Shown here: in pieces, positions 1 to 8,010 of the stretch | Position numbering within the stretch: the stretch's first letter is position 1 | Layout: the number at the start of each line of letters is the position of its first letter | Assembly: GCF_006715725.1 (NCBI RefSeq) | Contig: NZ_VFNU01000001.1 | Span: 4,526,001 to 4,590,000 of the forward strand | Source of the DNA: Nocardioides sp. SLBN-35 | GTDB lineage: Bacteria > Actinomycetota > Actinomycetes > Propionibacteriales > Nocardioidaceae | Reading direction: 5' to 3' | Length of the DNA: 64,000 nt | Program-made: the position numbers and the translations under genes | Notes under the pieces: model-generated | The model's input: the letters and a program-made list of their open reading frames with translations, nothing else | The model's database searches: none | Told to the model about the DNA's origin: nothing

Positions 1-476
1 ACGCCGGCGCGATCGGTTGCGACACCGCCCACCTGTTCGGCAAGTTCCGCAACCAGGAAATCCAGGGCAACGAGTTCCGCACCTTCGTGTTCGGCGGGGC
101 GCAGCTGCCGCCGCAGGTCGGGCTCACCCAGACCGTCGGCAGCCTGCCGAGCGGCGCCGCGGGCGCCTTCGTGACCCGCTTCCGCGAGCAGATGACCGCC
201 TGCCCCGACCTGGACGCCACGGCCGGCACCGAGGTCGTGGAGCTGCTCAGCTCCGGCAAGGGCCCGCAGGCCCTCTCCGCCTGGCACCTCAGCACCGCGC
301 TGCCCGGCGACCGGACGATCGAGTACGACGTCGCGGTGCTCCGCCAGGGCACCGCCGTGTCCGTCCTCGCCTACGTCGCGGCTCCCAAGGCCACCATGGC
401 CGACGAGGACTTCGTCGCGCTCGCCCAGCGCGCCCTCGAGCGGCTGGCCCGCACGGCTCCCTACGATCCGAGCTGA
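1..476 (+). CDS. C-terminal part of an unidentified, probably exported protein (5' end outside window)
   Basis: The reading frame is open from the first full codon at base 3 to a TGA at 474-476, so the start lies upstream of the window. The visible 157 residues contain no membrane segment. They have an alternating alpha/beta look, with a late stretch (DRTIEYDVAVLRQGTAVSVL) that resembles the end of the small PknH-type or lipoprotein sensor domains common in actinobacteria. That resemblance is an inference from pattern only. The gene reads toward the sigma factor gene 93 bases downstream and may be co-regulated with it. Function is unknown. Confidence 0.6.
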   Translation, partial: AGAIGCDTAHLFGKFRNQEIQGNEFRTFVFGGAQLPPQVGLTQTVGSLPSGAAGAFVTRFREQMTACPDLDATAGTEVVELLSSGKGPQALSAWHLSTALPGDRTIEYDVAVLRQGTAVSVLAYVAAPKATMADEDFVALAQRALERLARTAPYDPS

Positions 477-569
477 TCGAACTTTCTCGGCAGACCGTGC
501 AACCGGGCACGGTCCTCGGGCGTATCCATCTCGACAGTCCGCGAACGCGGAGCACGAGAGGAGGTCGGC

Positions 570-1079
570 GTGGACGCAGCTGAGTTCGACGAGTTCTACA
601 CGGCCTCGTTCCGCCGGGTGACCGGGCAGGTGTACGCGATGATCGGCGACCTCGACGAGGCCACCGACTGCACGCAGGAGGCGTTCGCCCGGGCCTGGGC
701 GCACCGGCGCAAGCTGGACCGCGCGGCGCACCCCGAGGCGTGGGTGCGCACCACCGCCCACCGGCTCGCGGTGAGCCGCTGGCGGCGCCGCAAGCGCGGC
801 GAGCGCTCCCCCGACCGGGCCCTGCAGCCCGTCGGTACGGCGGCCGTGGTCGACGAGTCCCACGTGGCACTCGTCGCCGCGCTGCGCCGGCTGCCCGAGG
901 CCCAGCGCCAGGCGCTGGTCCTCCACCACATCGCCGACCTCCCGGTCCAGCAGGTCGCGGCCGAGGTCGGCGTACCCGAGGGAACCATCAAGGCCCGGCT
1001 CAGTCGCGGCAGAGCGGCACTCGCCGCCCTGCTCGCCGACGAGCCCGGCATCGCGGGAGGAGGTACGAGCCGTGCCTGA
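570..1079 (+). CDS. ECF RNA polymerase sigma factor (SigE-like family)
   Basis: This 169-residue protein has the two-domain build of group 4 (ECF) sigma factors. Region 2 covers roughly residues 5-75 (FDEFYTASFRRVTGQVYAMIGD, then the DNA-melting and -10 helix around TQEAFARAWAHRRKL). Region 4 covers about 105-155, with a helix-turn-helix (LPVQQVAAEVGVPEGTIKARLSRG). It would direct RNA polymerase to a small set of promoters, usually for envelope or stress genes. The start is GTG with a GAGGAGGTCG ribosome site just upstream. Its last codons overlap the start of the next gene by 8 bases, so the two are translationally coupled. The downstream membrane protein is the natural candidate for its anti-sigma partner. 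Confidence 0.9.
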   Translation: MDAAEFDEFYTASFRRVTGQVYAMIGDLDEATDCTQEAFARAWAHRRKLDRAAHPEAWVRTTAHRLAVSRWRRRKRGERSPDRALQPVGTAAVVDESHVALVAALRRLPEAQRQALVLHHIADLPVQQVAAEVGVPEGTIKARLSRGRAALAALLADEPGIAGGGTSRA

Positions 1080-2580
1080 CCACGACCCCACCGAGGAGCT
1101 CACCCGGTTCGGAGCCGAGCTCCGCGCAGGAGGAGACATGCCGCTCTCTGCCGCCGACGTCCGTCGCCGCGGCGACCGGATCCGCCGGCGTCGTACGGCG
1201 CTCGTGGCGGGCGGTGCCGCGCTCGCCGTCGCCGCCGTCACCGTGCCGATCCTCGCGCTGACCGGCCACGGCGGCGACCCCGACAAGCACCTGGTCACCA
1301 AGGACCCCTCGACCAGCAGGTCGCTCGGCAGGTCCGACCTGCTGCGCGACGAGGACACCCAGTACGAGCCCGGATCGTCGGGGGCCTTCCACACCACCGA
1401 CACCTTCGAGGGTGACGCCCAGGCGACCTATCACGTGTGCGAGCAGGGCAACCCGAGCTCGCTCGGCGCGACCCGCAGCCTCACCCGCACGTTCGCCCTG
1501 ACCCCGCCCGAGGAGGCGAGTGACGTCGTGGCCGCGCCGGGCGAGGGCCTGGTCGAGATGGTCGCGGAGTTCCCCGACCACGCCACCGCCCAGGCAGCCT
1601 TCGACACCTGGACCGACTGGATCACCAGCTGCACCACCCGGCTCGGCGACTTCGAGAACTCCCGGGTCAGCCCGGATCCCGAGACCGTCCCGCTGGCCGC
1701 GGAGGGGAAGGCCGTCATCTACGACCTGAGCTGGGGACCGGCACCCGAGGAGATCGATCCCTACGGCGACTCCGGCTTCATCAACGAGACCGGCCTGGTC
1801 GTCGAGGACAACCGGATCGCCGTGGTCGGGCTGACCATCGTCGGCCAGGACTACAACTTCCTGCCCGAGGACGGCGGCACCCCGATGTACCGGATGCTGC
1901 CGGTCGCCGCCGAGCGCCTGCTCCCCGGCGACGGGCCGCCGGCCACCCAGCCGAGCGCGCCGGACGACCGCACGACGTCCGACGGCCCCTCGGGTGCCGC
2001 GACGACCATCCCCGACGGCTTCGCGATCGACACGGGCTGGCCCGACCCGTCGGGCGACGGCACGTTCGAGCCGTCCTCGCGCAGCCTGCCGGCCTTCGAG
2101 CTCGCCCCGTGCGGCACCTCGGTGGCCGACCAGCCGGGGGGCGAGCTGCCCACGCCGACGGACCGGCTCAACGCCTCCTGGTCACAGCCCGAGGACGGCC
2201 GGGCCCGCCAGCTGCTGACCTACGAGTCGTTCGAGGCGGCCACCCGGGCGGCCACCACGATGGTCAACGCCTATCGCGCCTGTCCCGACGAGGCTCCCGA
2301 CGCGGCCGGCTTCACGAGCCACCACTCCGTCACCGAAGGCGGCCTCGGCGACATCTCGTGGGTGGTCGGCACCTGGTCGACGTACGACGGCGCCCCTGCC
2401 GTCGGCATCGAGGCGCTCACCGTCGTCCAGGTCGGCAACGCCCTCCTGCTCATCACCGGCAGCAACGAGGGCGGCGCGAGCGACCCGCAGGGTGACATCG
2501 CGACCACCGCCTCCAGCGGCGCGGACGACGCCGCGGCCATCATCGCCGCCATGTGCGTCTTCGCCGACGCCGGCTGCTAG
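1072..2580 (+). CDS. Membrane-anchored protein coupled to the ECF sigma factor; possible anti-sigma or sensor partner
   Basis: The GTG start at 1072 sits behind a GGGAGGAGG site and overlaps the end of the sigma factor gene. The 502-residue product has a short cytoplasmic head of about 40 residues (DMPLSAADVRRRGDRIRRRR), one transmembrane helix near 42-62 (ALVAGGAALAVAAVTVPILA), and a long extracytoplasmic part containing two related halves split by a Pro/Ser/Thr-rich linker around residue 290-320. The layout suits a membrane partner that holds the sigma factor. However, I see no zinc-binding HXXXCXXC anti-sigma motif, so the role is inferred from position. The gene ends 49 bases before the next transcription unit. 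Confidence 0.75.
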   Translation: MPDHDPTEELTRFGAELRAGGDMPLSAADVRRRGDRIRRRRTALVAGGAALAVAAVTVPILALTGHGGDPDKHLVTKDPSTSRSLGRSDLLRDEDTQYEPGSSGAFHTTDTFEGDAQATYHVCEQGNPSSLGATRSLTRTFALTPPEEASDVVAAPGEGLVEMVAEFPDHATAQAAFDTWTDWITSCTTRLGDFENSRVSPDPETVPLAAEGKAVIYDLSWGPAPEEIDPYGDSGFINETGLVVEDNRIAVVGLTIVGQDYNFLPEDGGTPMYRMLPVAAERLLPGDGPPATQPSAPDDRTTSDGPSGAATTIPDGFAIDTGWPDPSGDGTFEPSSRSLPAFELAPCGTSVADQPGGELPTPTDRLNASWSQPEDGRARQLLTYESFEAATRAATTMVNAYRACPDEAPDAAGFTSHHSVTEGGLGDISWVVGTWSTYDGAPAVGIEALTVVQVGNALLLITGSNEGGASDPQGDIATTASSGADDAAAIIAAMCVFADAGC

Positions 2581-2594
2581 AGCTTTGAAAGGGC

Positions 2595-2629
2595 TTGCCA
2601 GGAACCGGTCCGGGGCGGACCATCAGGTC
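2595..2629 (+). promoter_or_regulatory. Leaderless promoter of the first small membrane protein
   Basis: TTGCCA (2595-2600), a 17-base spacer and GACCAT (2618-2623) lie six bases before the ATG at 2630. There is no ribosome binding site in between. The same arrangement with the same spacing recurs before the paralogous gene at 2903, and this conservation supports the reading. It is inferred, not mapped. Confidence 0.5.
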
Positions 2630-2800
2630 ATGTTCTGGTTGATCGCGATCCCCGTCGTCCTGGCCGCCGCGGCGCTGTGGGCCTGGGCCGCTCGCCATGG
2701 CCAGCAGGCGGCCGCGATCGAGCGGGCCCACGAGGCCAGCAAGGCCGAGGTCTCCACCTGGCGGGCGCCGCACTCCGGCGCGCCCAATATGCCCGGCTGA
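2630..2800 (+). CDS. Small single-pass membrane protein, copy 1 of a tandem pair
   Basis: This 56-residue product starts MFWLIAIPVVLAAAALWAWAARHG: an N-terminal membrane helix (about residues 2-20) and then a hydrophilic tail. It is a clear paralogue of the next gene. Residues RHGQQAAAIERAHEASKA are identical in both, and both end ...TWRAPHSG plus a few residues. There is no Shine-Dalgarno site. The promoter-like elements place the transcript start at or near the ATG, so I choose this start over longer frames. The gene is followed directly by a strong hairpin terminator. The function is not known, and I recognise no family. Confidence 0.7.
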   Translation: MFWLIAIPVVLAAAALWAWAARHGQQAAAIERAHEASKAEVSTWRAPHSGAPNMPG

Positions 2801-2817
2801 GTCCACCGAGTCCCGAT

Positions 2818-2861
2818 GCGCGAAGGCCCGCCACCCGTGTTGGGGTGGCGGGCCTTCGCGC
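2818..2861. terminator. Hairpin terminator after small membrane protein copy 1
   Basis: A perfect 18-bp stem (GCGCGAAGGCCCGCCACC paired with 2844-2861) closes an 8-base loop (CGTGTTGG). It begins 17 bases after the stop codon. The same stem sequence recurs in weaker form after the second copy, so the terminator was duplicated with the gene. Confidence 0.85.
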
Positions 2862-2867
2862 AAGCCC

Positions 2868-2902
2868 TTGCCAAGAGTCGATCGGCGGCGGATCATCGAC
2901 TC
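2868..2902 (+). promoter_or_regulatory. Leaderless promoter of the second small membrane protein
   Basis: TTGCCA (2868-2873), a 17-base spacer and GATCAT (2891-2896) lie six bases before the ATG at 2903. This matches the promoter of copy 1 in both hexamers, spacing and distance to the start. Confidence 0.5.
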
Positions 2903-3070
2903 ATGTTCTGGATCCTCGCCATCGCCGTCCTCGTGGTCGCCGCAGGCCTGTGGACCTGGGCCAACCGCCACGGTCAGCAGGCCGCCGCGATCGAGCGGGC
3001 CCACGAGGCCAGCAAGGCCGACGCCTCCACCTGGCGGGCACCGCACTCCGGCGGGGGCCCGATCGGCTGA
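2903..3070 (+). CDS. Small single-pass membrane protein, copy 2 of a tandem pair
   Basis: This 55-residue paralogue of the gene at 2630 has one N-terminal membrane helix (MFWILAIAVLVVAAGLWTWA) followed by the shared RHGQQAAAIERAHEASKA segment. Differences are concentrated in the helix and the last few residues. Promoter, gene and terminator are all repeated, so the duplication unit is about 270 bp. It converges on sucD. Short length and lack of known relatives leave the role open. Confidence 0.7.
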   Translation: MFWILAIAVLVVAAGLWTWANRHGQQAAAIERAHEASKADASTWRAPHSGGGPIG

Positions 3071-3086
3071 GGCCGCCCACGACGCA

Positions 3087-3123
3087 CGAAGGCCCGCCAC
3101 CCTGACGGGGTGACGGGCCTTCG
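3087..3123. terminator. Hairpin terminator between small membrane protein copy 2 and sucD
   Basis: CGAAGGCCCGCCACC pairs with 3109-3123 at 14 of 15 positions around a short loop. It sits between convergent genes, 16 bases after one stop and 11 before the other, so it can serve both directions. Its stem matches that of the hairpin at 2818. Confidence 0.8.
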
Positions 3124-3134
3124 CGGTGCTCAGC

Positions 3135-4031
3135 TCAGAGCGACTGCAAGATCTCCCGGGCCAGCGCGGCGGTCTCGGACGGCGTCTTGCCGACCTTGAC
3201 GCCGACGGCCTCGAGCGCGTCCTTCTTCGCCTGGGCGGTGCCCGCGGAGCCCGACACGATGGCGCCGGCGTGGCCCATGGTCTTGCCCTCGGGGGCGGTG
3301 AAGCCGGCGACGTAGCCGACGACCGGCTTGGTGATGTTGGCCTTGATGTAGTCCGCGGCCCGCTCCTCGGCGTCGCCGCCGATCTCGCCGATCATGACGA
3401 TCACCTTGGTCTCCGGGTCCTCCTCGAATGCCTGGAGCGCGTCGATGTGGGTGGTGCCCACGATCGGGTCGCCGCCGATGCCGATGGCGGTCGAGAAACC
3501 GAAGTCACGCAGCTCGTACATCATCTGGTAGGTCAGCGTGCCCGACTTCGAGACGAGACCGACCGGGCCCTTGCCCGCGATGGTGTGCGGCGTGATGCCG
3601 GCCAGCGACTCGCCCGGCGTGATGATGCCGGGGCAGTTGGGGCCGATCATCCGGGTGGACTTGCCCTGCAGGTAGGACCAGACCTCGGCCGTGTCCTGGA
3701 CCGGCACACCCTCGGTGATCACGACGATCAGCGGCATCTCGGCGTCGATGGCCTCGATCGCGGCGTCCTTGGTGAAGGCCGGCGGGACGAAGAGGACCGA
3801 GACGTTGGCGCCGGTCTCCTTCATGGCCTCCGCGACGGTGCCGAACACGGGGAGCTCGACGTCGTTGCCGTCGTGGTCCTGGTGCGTGACGGTGGTGCCG
3901 GCCTTGCGGGCGTTGACACCGCCGACGATCGTGGCGCCCGAGTCGAGCATGAGGGCGGTGTGCTTGGCACCCATGCCACCCGTGATGCCCTGGACGATGA
4001 TCTTGCTGTCCTTGTCGAGGTAGATGCTCAT
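3135..4031 (-). CDS. sucD: Succinate-CoA ligase (ADP-forming), alpha subunit
   Basis: This 298-residue protein, the usual length for SucD, makes succinate plus ATP from succinyl-CoA in the TCA cycle together with SucC. It shows the N-terminal CoA-binding Rossmann domain (KIIVQGITGGMGAKHT near residue 10), the conserved PNCPGIITPGE segment, and the phosphorylated histidine in GHAGAIVSG near residue 245. It follows sucC by 17 bases in the same operon and so is translated in step with its partner. The start ATG at 4031 matches the normal N-terminus (MSIYLDKDSKIIVQG). Confidence 0.98.
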   Translation of the reverse strand: MSIYLDKDSKIIVQGITGGMGAKHTALMLDSGATIVGGVNARKAGTTVTHQDHDGNDVELPVFGTVAEAMKETGANVSVLFVPPAFTKDAAIEAIDAEMPLIVVITEGVPVQDTAEVWSYLQGKSTRMIGPNCPGIITPGESLAGITPHTIAGKGPVGLVSKSGTLTYQMMYELRDFGFSTAIGIGGDPIVGTTHIDALQAFEEDPETKVIVMIGEIGGDAEERAADYIKANITKPVVGYVAGFTAPEGKTMGHAGAIVSGSAGTAQAKKDALEAVGVKVGKTPSETAALAREILQSL

Positions 4032-4048
4032 GTTCTCTGCTCTCTATC

Positions 4049-5215
4049 TCAGGCGTTCGCCAGCTCGGCGGCCTTGTCGGCCGCGCCGTCCATGGTGTCG
4101 ACCTGCGTCACGAGCGGGTGGTTCAGCTCGTTGAGGATCGCGCGACCCTGCTCGACGTTGTTGCCGTCGAGACGGACGACCAGCGGCTTGGTGGCCTTGT
4201 CACCGAGGAGCTCGAGGGCGCCCTTGATGCCGTTGGCGACCTCGTCGCACGCCGTGATGCCGCCGAAGACGTTCACGAAGACCGACTTGACCTGCTCGTC
4301 GTTGAGGATGACGTCGAGGCCGTTGGCCATGACCTGCGCGTTGGCGCCGCCACCGATGTCGAGGAAGTTGGCCGGCTTCACGCCGCCGTGGTTCTCGCCG
4401 GCGTACGCGACGACGTCGAGGGTGCTCATGACCAGACCCGCGCCGTTGCCGATGATGCCGACCTGGCCGTCGAGCTTGACGTAGTTGAGACCGAGGTCCT
4501 TGGCCTTCGCCTCGAGCGGGTCGGCCTCCTCGCGGATCTCGAACTGCTCGTGGTCGGGGTGCCGCACCTCGGAGGCGTTGTCGTCGAGCGACACCTTGCC
4601 GTCCAGGGCCTCGAGCTTGTCGCCGGCCAGGCGGGCCAGCGGGTTGACCTCGACGAGGGTGGCGTCCTCCTCGACGAAGACCTTGTAGAGGTCCTCGATC
4701 ATCTTCACGGCCTGCTCGAAGACGGGCTCGGGGAACTTCGCCTCGGTCGCGATCTCGCGGGCCTTGGCCGCGTCGACGCCCTTGCCCGGGTCGATGCCGA
4801 TCTGCTTGACGGCGTCGGGGTTGGTCTTCGCGACCTCCTCGATCTCGACACCACCCTCGACGGACGCGATGCAGAGGTACTGGCGGTTGGAGCGGTCCAG
4901 CAGGAAGGAGAAGTAGTACTCCTCCTCCGGCGGGGTCGCCGGGGTCACCAGGACGCGGTTGACCGTGAGGCCCTTGATCTCCATGCCGAGGATGTTGGAC
5001 GCGTGCTCGAAGGCCTCGTCCGCCGTCTTCGCGAGCTTGACGCCACCGGCCTTGCCACGGCCACCGGCCTTGACCTGCGCCTTGATGACGGTCACGCCGC
5101 CGATCTGCTCGGCCGCGGCCCGCGCCTCCTCGGCGGTCTCGACGACCGTGCCGAGGGTGGTGGCCACTCCGTGCTTCGCGAAGAGCTCCTTCGCTTGGTA
5201 CTCCATCAGGTCCAC
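4049..5215 (-). CDS. sucC: Succinate-CoA ligase (ADP-forming), beta subunit
   Basis: This 388-residue protein is the nucleotide-binding partner of SucD. It begins MDLMEYQAKELFAKHG, the family's standard opening, using GTG at 5215 with GAGGA about ten bases upstream. The ATP-grasp fold shows the glycine-rich loop GGRGKAGGVKL near residue 53 and the C-terminal CoA-ligase domain with NIFGGIT-like NVFGGITACDEVA. It is the first gene of a two-gene operon with sucD and diverges from the M23 peptidase gene across a 342-base gap. Confidence 0.98.
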   Translation of the reverse strand: MDLMEYQAKELFAKHGVATTLGTVVETAEEARAAAEQIGGVTVIKAQVKAGGRGKAGGVKLAKTADEAFEHASNILGMEIKGLTVNRVLVTPATPPEEEYYFSFLLDRSNRQYLCIASVEGGVEIEEVAKTNPDAVKQIGIDPGKGVDAAKAREIATEAKFPEPVFEQAVKMIEDLYKVFVEEDATLVEVNPLARLAGDKLEALDGKVSLDDNASEVRHPDHEQFEIREEADPLEAKAKDLGLNYVKLDGQVGIIGNGAGLVMSTLDVVAYAGENHGGVKPANFLDIGGGANAQVMANGLDVILNDEQVKSVFVNVFGGITACDEVANGIKGALELLGDKATKPLVVRLDGNNVEQGRAILNELNHPLVTQVDTMDGAADKAAELANA

Positions 5216-5557
5216 TGATACGTCCTCACGTCTTGGTCAGAGGTTCGGTGCGCACAGCGGCACACCCCCGGGCACGATAGTCCTGACCCACGAGTAGGAC
5301 GAGTCCGGGAACCGCTGGCTGGACCCGACGTGACCGGACTCACGCGATCGGTGGGTTTCAGCGTTCGCCTGACTGTCCCCAGGAGCGGGACCTACGATTT
5401 CAGGGCCGTGCCGGCATCGGCTAAGGTCGGCACGCACGTTTCACCCGGCTGTCACCAGACGGCCACCTCGGCCGGAGCCGTCACTCGGGACGCCAGGAGC
5501 TGGGCACCAGGGGCGAAGCGCGCCTGCACGATCGTCCCCCCAAGGAGTCAGCAGTCG
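5216..5557. other. 342-base divergent gap between sucC and the M23 peptidase gene
   Basis: This gap should contain promoters for sucCD (minus) and the peptidase (plus). The peptidase side leaves a possible leader of up to about 200 bases. Actinobacterial M23 and Rpf genes often have a c-di-AMP (ydaO-type) riboswitch here, but I could not recognise the conserved core. I see no convincing coding frame or long hairpin. Confidence 0.4.
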
Positions 5558-6664
5558 ATGGGTAACCACCGAGCGGACCACAGCGCGCCGCGTCCGGACT
5601 CGACTCTCGGCTCCCCCTCCGCCGGATCGTCGTACGTCGGAAAGCGCGTGGCCGGCCGGGTCGCGTCCGAGGAGACCCCGTCGACGTACGTCGGCAAGCG
5701 CGTCGCCCGGCCCGCCGCCCAGCCGCTCGTCGAGCCGACCCAGCCCGTCGTCGAGCCGACCCTGGCCGCCGAGGCCGTCACTCCGGCCCGCGCCCTCGAC
5801 CGGATGCCGACGGTCGAGCTGCCCGCCCTGCGCGACATCCCTCTCGCCGACGGCCTGTCGGACTCCTCGACCACGCTGCGCGCGGTCGCGCCGGCCGGCA
5901 AGCGCCGTGCGGTCAAGCACGCCGGCTCCCCCGGCCCGCTCTTCCGCGGCCTGCCCACCCTGCCCGTCGCCGTGGGTGTCGCCACGATCGCGATCGCGGT
6001 CGGTGGCGTCGTCACCTCCGCCGACCCGCAGCTGGCCTCCGCCGGTGACCGGCTCACCTCCCCCAACGCCCTGACCGGCTCGTTCGGCTCCGCCGCCGTC
6101 GGCACCCGCACCGGCACCGTGAGCCGCGACTCCGACCGCGACGCCCTCGCCCAAGGCGCCGACGACTCCGACCTGGTCAAGGCGGCCGAGCGCTCGGCCG
6201 CCGAGCGCACCACCGCGCTCAGCGACCTGACCGCGAAGGCCCAGAAGGAAGCCACCGAGATCGCGCTCAACAAGTGGGTGCTGCCGCTCGACAGCTACCG
6301 CCTGACCGCGACCTTCGGCGAGTACGGCCTCTGGTCGAACTACCACACCGGCCTCGACTTCGCGGCCCCTCCGGGCACCCCGATCCGCGCCGTCGCCAAC
6401 GGCACGGTCACCTCCGCCCAGTTCGACGGCGCCTACGGCAACAAGACCGTCGTCACCCTCGAGGACGGCACCGAGCTCTGGTTCTGCCACCAGACCTCCT
6501 TCAACGTCTCCGCCGGCGACACCGTCCGGGCCGGCGAGATCATCGGGTACGTCGGCAGCACCGGCCACGTCACCGGCCCGCACCTCCACCTCGAGGTCCG
6601 CCCCGGCGGCGGCGACCCGGTCGACCCGGACGCCGCGCTGCGGCAGCACGGCGTCACGCCGTAG
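5558..6664 (+). CDS. Membrane-anchored M23 family peptidoglycan endopeptidase
   Basis: I start this at ATG 5558 because AAGGAG lies eight bases upstream; longer frames have no site. The 368-residue protein has a cytoplasmic head, one membrane helix near 132-152, an Ala-rich linker, and a C-terminal LytM/M23 domain. The zinc ligands are visible in HTGLDFA and HLHLE, with GXXGXVTGPHLH typical of the fold. It should cleave stem peptides in the cell wall outside the membrane. The head carries two copies of YVGKRVA (residues 26-32 and 44-50), each preceded by Ser/Thr, an unusual feature for a protease anchor that may bind a partner inside the cell. Confidence 0.9.
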   Translation: MGNHRADHSAPRPDSTLGSPSAGSSYVGKRVAGRVASEETPSTYVGKRVARPAAQPLVEPTQPVVEPTLAAEAVTPARALDRMPTVELPALRDIPLADGLSDSSTTLRAVAPAGKRRAVKHAGSPGPLFRGLPTLPVAVGVATIAIAVGGVVTSADPQLASAGDRLTSPNALTGSFGSAAVGTRTGTVSRDSDRDALAQGADDSDLVKAAERSAAERTTALSDLTAKAQKEATEIALNKWVLPLDSYRLTATFGEYGLWSNYHTGLDFAAPPGTPIRAVANGTVTSAQFDGAYGNKTVVTLEDGTELWFCHQTSFNVSAGDTVRAGEIIGYVGSTGHVTGPHLHLEVRPGGGDPVDPDAALRQHGVTP

Positions 6665-6784
6665 TTACTCGCGGTCGCTTCGCTCCCGCTGTCGCGCCCG
6701 TCCTCACCCGATCCGGTCAGTCCTCGCCGTTTCGCTGCATGAGCACCGGGTAGGTCCTCGCCAGCACATCGACGAGGGGGCCAC

Positions 6785-7120
6785 GTGGGCACGAAGCAGG
6801 ACATGGGCGCGAGCCTCGAGGAGCTGGAGAAGGCCGGACTGGTCGAGCTCCCGGCCATCGCGGACGCGTTCACCGGCGCCAGTACGGCACTGTCGGGGAT
6901 CTCGACGAGCGGGATGTTCGTCAACGACGGGCCGTTCGCCCAGAACTGCCCGCAGACCCAGTTCGACTCGCTGATCGAGGCGATGACGGCCTCGACGAAG
7001 CGGTCGGGAGACGTCCTCGACGACGTGTCGGCCGCGCTGGTGACCACCGCGCGCGACTTCGCCAAGACCGACGCGGACATCAAGGCGGCCTACGTGGCCG
7101 CGGGAGGAACCCTCGAATGA
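6785..7120 (+). CDS. EspC/WXG100-like small helical protein, first gene of an ESX-like cluster
   Basis: This 111-residue, mostly helical protein has no signal peptide. GTG at 6785 follows a GAGGGGG site. Size, helix content and the pattern around residues 10-105 (LPAIADAFTGASTALSGI ... VSAALVTTARDFAKTDADIKAAY) resemble the EspC/WXG100-like proteins that accompany type VII secretion substrates. This is structure-style recognition and not a firm family match, and there is no WXG motif. Its last four bases (ATGA) overlap the next gene, which suggests that the two products are made together and perhaps form a pair. Confidence 0.6.
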   Translation: MGTKQDMGASLEELEKAGLVELPAIADAFTGASTALSGISTSGMFVNDGPFAQNCPQTQFDSLIEAMTASTKRSGDVLDDVSAALVTTARDFAKTDADIKAAYVAAGGTLE

Positions 7121-8010
7121 CCTCGTGCTACGACATCGGCTGCCAGGTCGGCGCCAAGGCCTCGGAGCTGATCGACGGCACCCCGCCCGGCTACGTCACC
7201 ATCGGCGGTTCGTACGCCGACATCGGCCCGTCGTTCAGCCACTACGACGACCTGCCGGTCGGCACGCTCGACGGCAGCCGGACCTCGCTGTCGACCGCGC
7301 TCAACAGCGTGGCGGTGCCGGGTCAGGGCAGCTCGGACGTGCTCGACACCGGAGTGGTCACCCCCAACCAGGCCTTCGCCAACATGGCCCGGATCAACCC
7401 CGACGTCCTGAACTGGACCGGTGACGCGGCGATCGACTTCAACGACAACTACAACGCTCAGCTGCCGTACGTCGCCGACTCGAACTTCACCGGGATCTCC
7501 GTGCTCGCCGCGGCCGTCGAGGCGCAGAAGGAGCTCTACACGTTCGCGAAGGACTCGATCCTCGACATCGGCAACAAGACTCTCTCGGCGCTCGAGGCGG
7601 CCGACGGCAGGGGCGGCGCGTCCGGCGCGTTCGCACTGACGGTGCTCGCCGCGGTCGGCACCGTCGCGGTCACCGTCCTGACCGCCGGCACCGGCACCGC
7701 GGCAACCGTCGCGATCACCATCGCCGTGGCCTCCGGCGCGGCCAGCTCCGGCGCTGCCGCCACCGCCCTCCCGTTCGGTGGCGACTCCCCCGAGGACATC
7801 ATGGACGACTTCTACTCGGCCGTCGGCAAGGTCGAGGAGCACGTGCGCACCCGGCAGCAGGAGATCAGCAACGGGCTGCGCGACTTCGCCGCCGCGGTCC
7901 ACCAGGACATCGACCAGACCCACTTCGCCGAGGACGTCTACCCGCGCTTCAAGTTCAAGCCCACCGGCTTCGCCCAGGGACCCGGCGGTCTGGGAGGCTG
8001 GGACGGATGA
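7117..8010 (+). CDS. Alpha-helical ESX-type substrate or effector-like protein with a Gly/Ala-rich hydrophobic core
   Basis: This 297-residue product has an N-terminal helical half and a long Ala/Gly/Thr/Val-rich hydrophobic segment near residues 168-212 (FALTVLAAVGTVAVTVLTAG onward), followed by a helical tail (FYSAVGKVEEHVRTRQQEIS). This build is like EspA/EspE/EspB-type or LXG-type type VII substrates, in which a central glycine-rich hydrophobic region follows a helical hairpin. It has no signal peptide. It overlaps both neighbours by four bases (ATGA), so it is the core of a coupled operon. No toxin domain is visible. The family is uncertain. Confidence 0.6.
   Translation: MTSCYDIGCQVGAKASELIDGTPPGYVTIGGSYADIGPSFSHYDDLPVGTLDGSRTSLSTALNSVAVPGQGSSDVLDTGVVTPNQAFANMARINPDVLNWTGDAAIDFNDNYNAQLPYVADSNFTGISVLAAAVEAQKELYTFAKDSILDIGNKTLSALEAADGRGGASGAFALTVLAAVGTVAVTVLTAGTGTAATVAITIAVASGAASSGAAATALPFGGDSPEDIMDDFYSAVGKVEEHVRTRQQEISNGLRDFAAAVHQDIDQTHFAEDVYPRFKFKPTGFAQGPGGLGGWDG

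Noticed and set aside
5330..5557. c-di-AMP (ydaO-type) riboswitch before the M23 peptidase gene
   Set aside because: The genomic context is suggestive, but I could not find the conserved core segments; a covariance model search would be needed.
5330..5557. Longer N-terminus for the M23 peptidase (76 extra residues)
   Set aside because: The extension has no ribosome site and looks non-coding; ATG 5558 has AAGGAG at proper distance.
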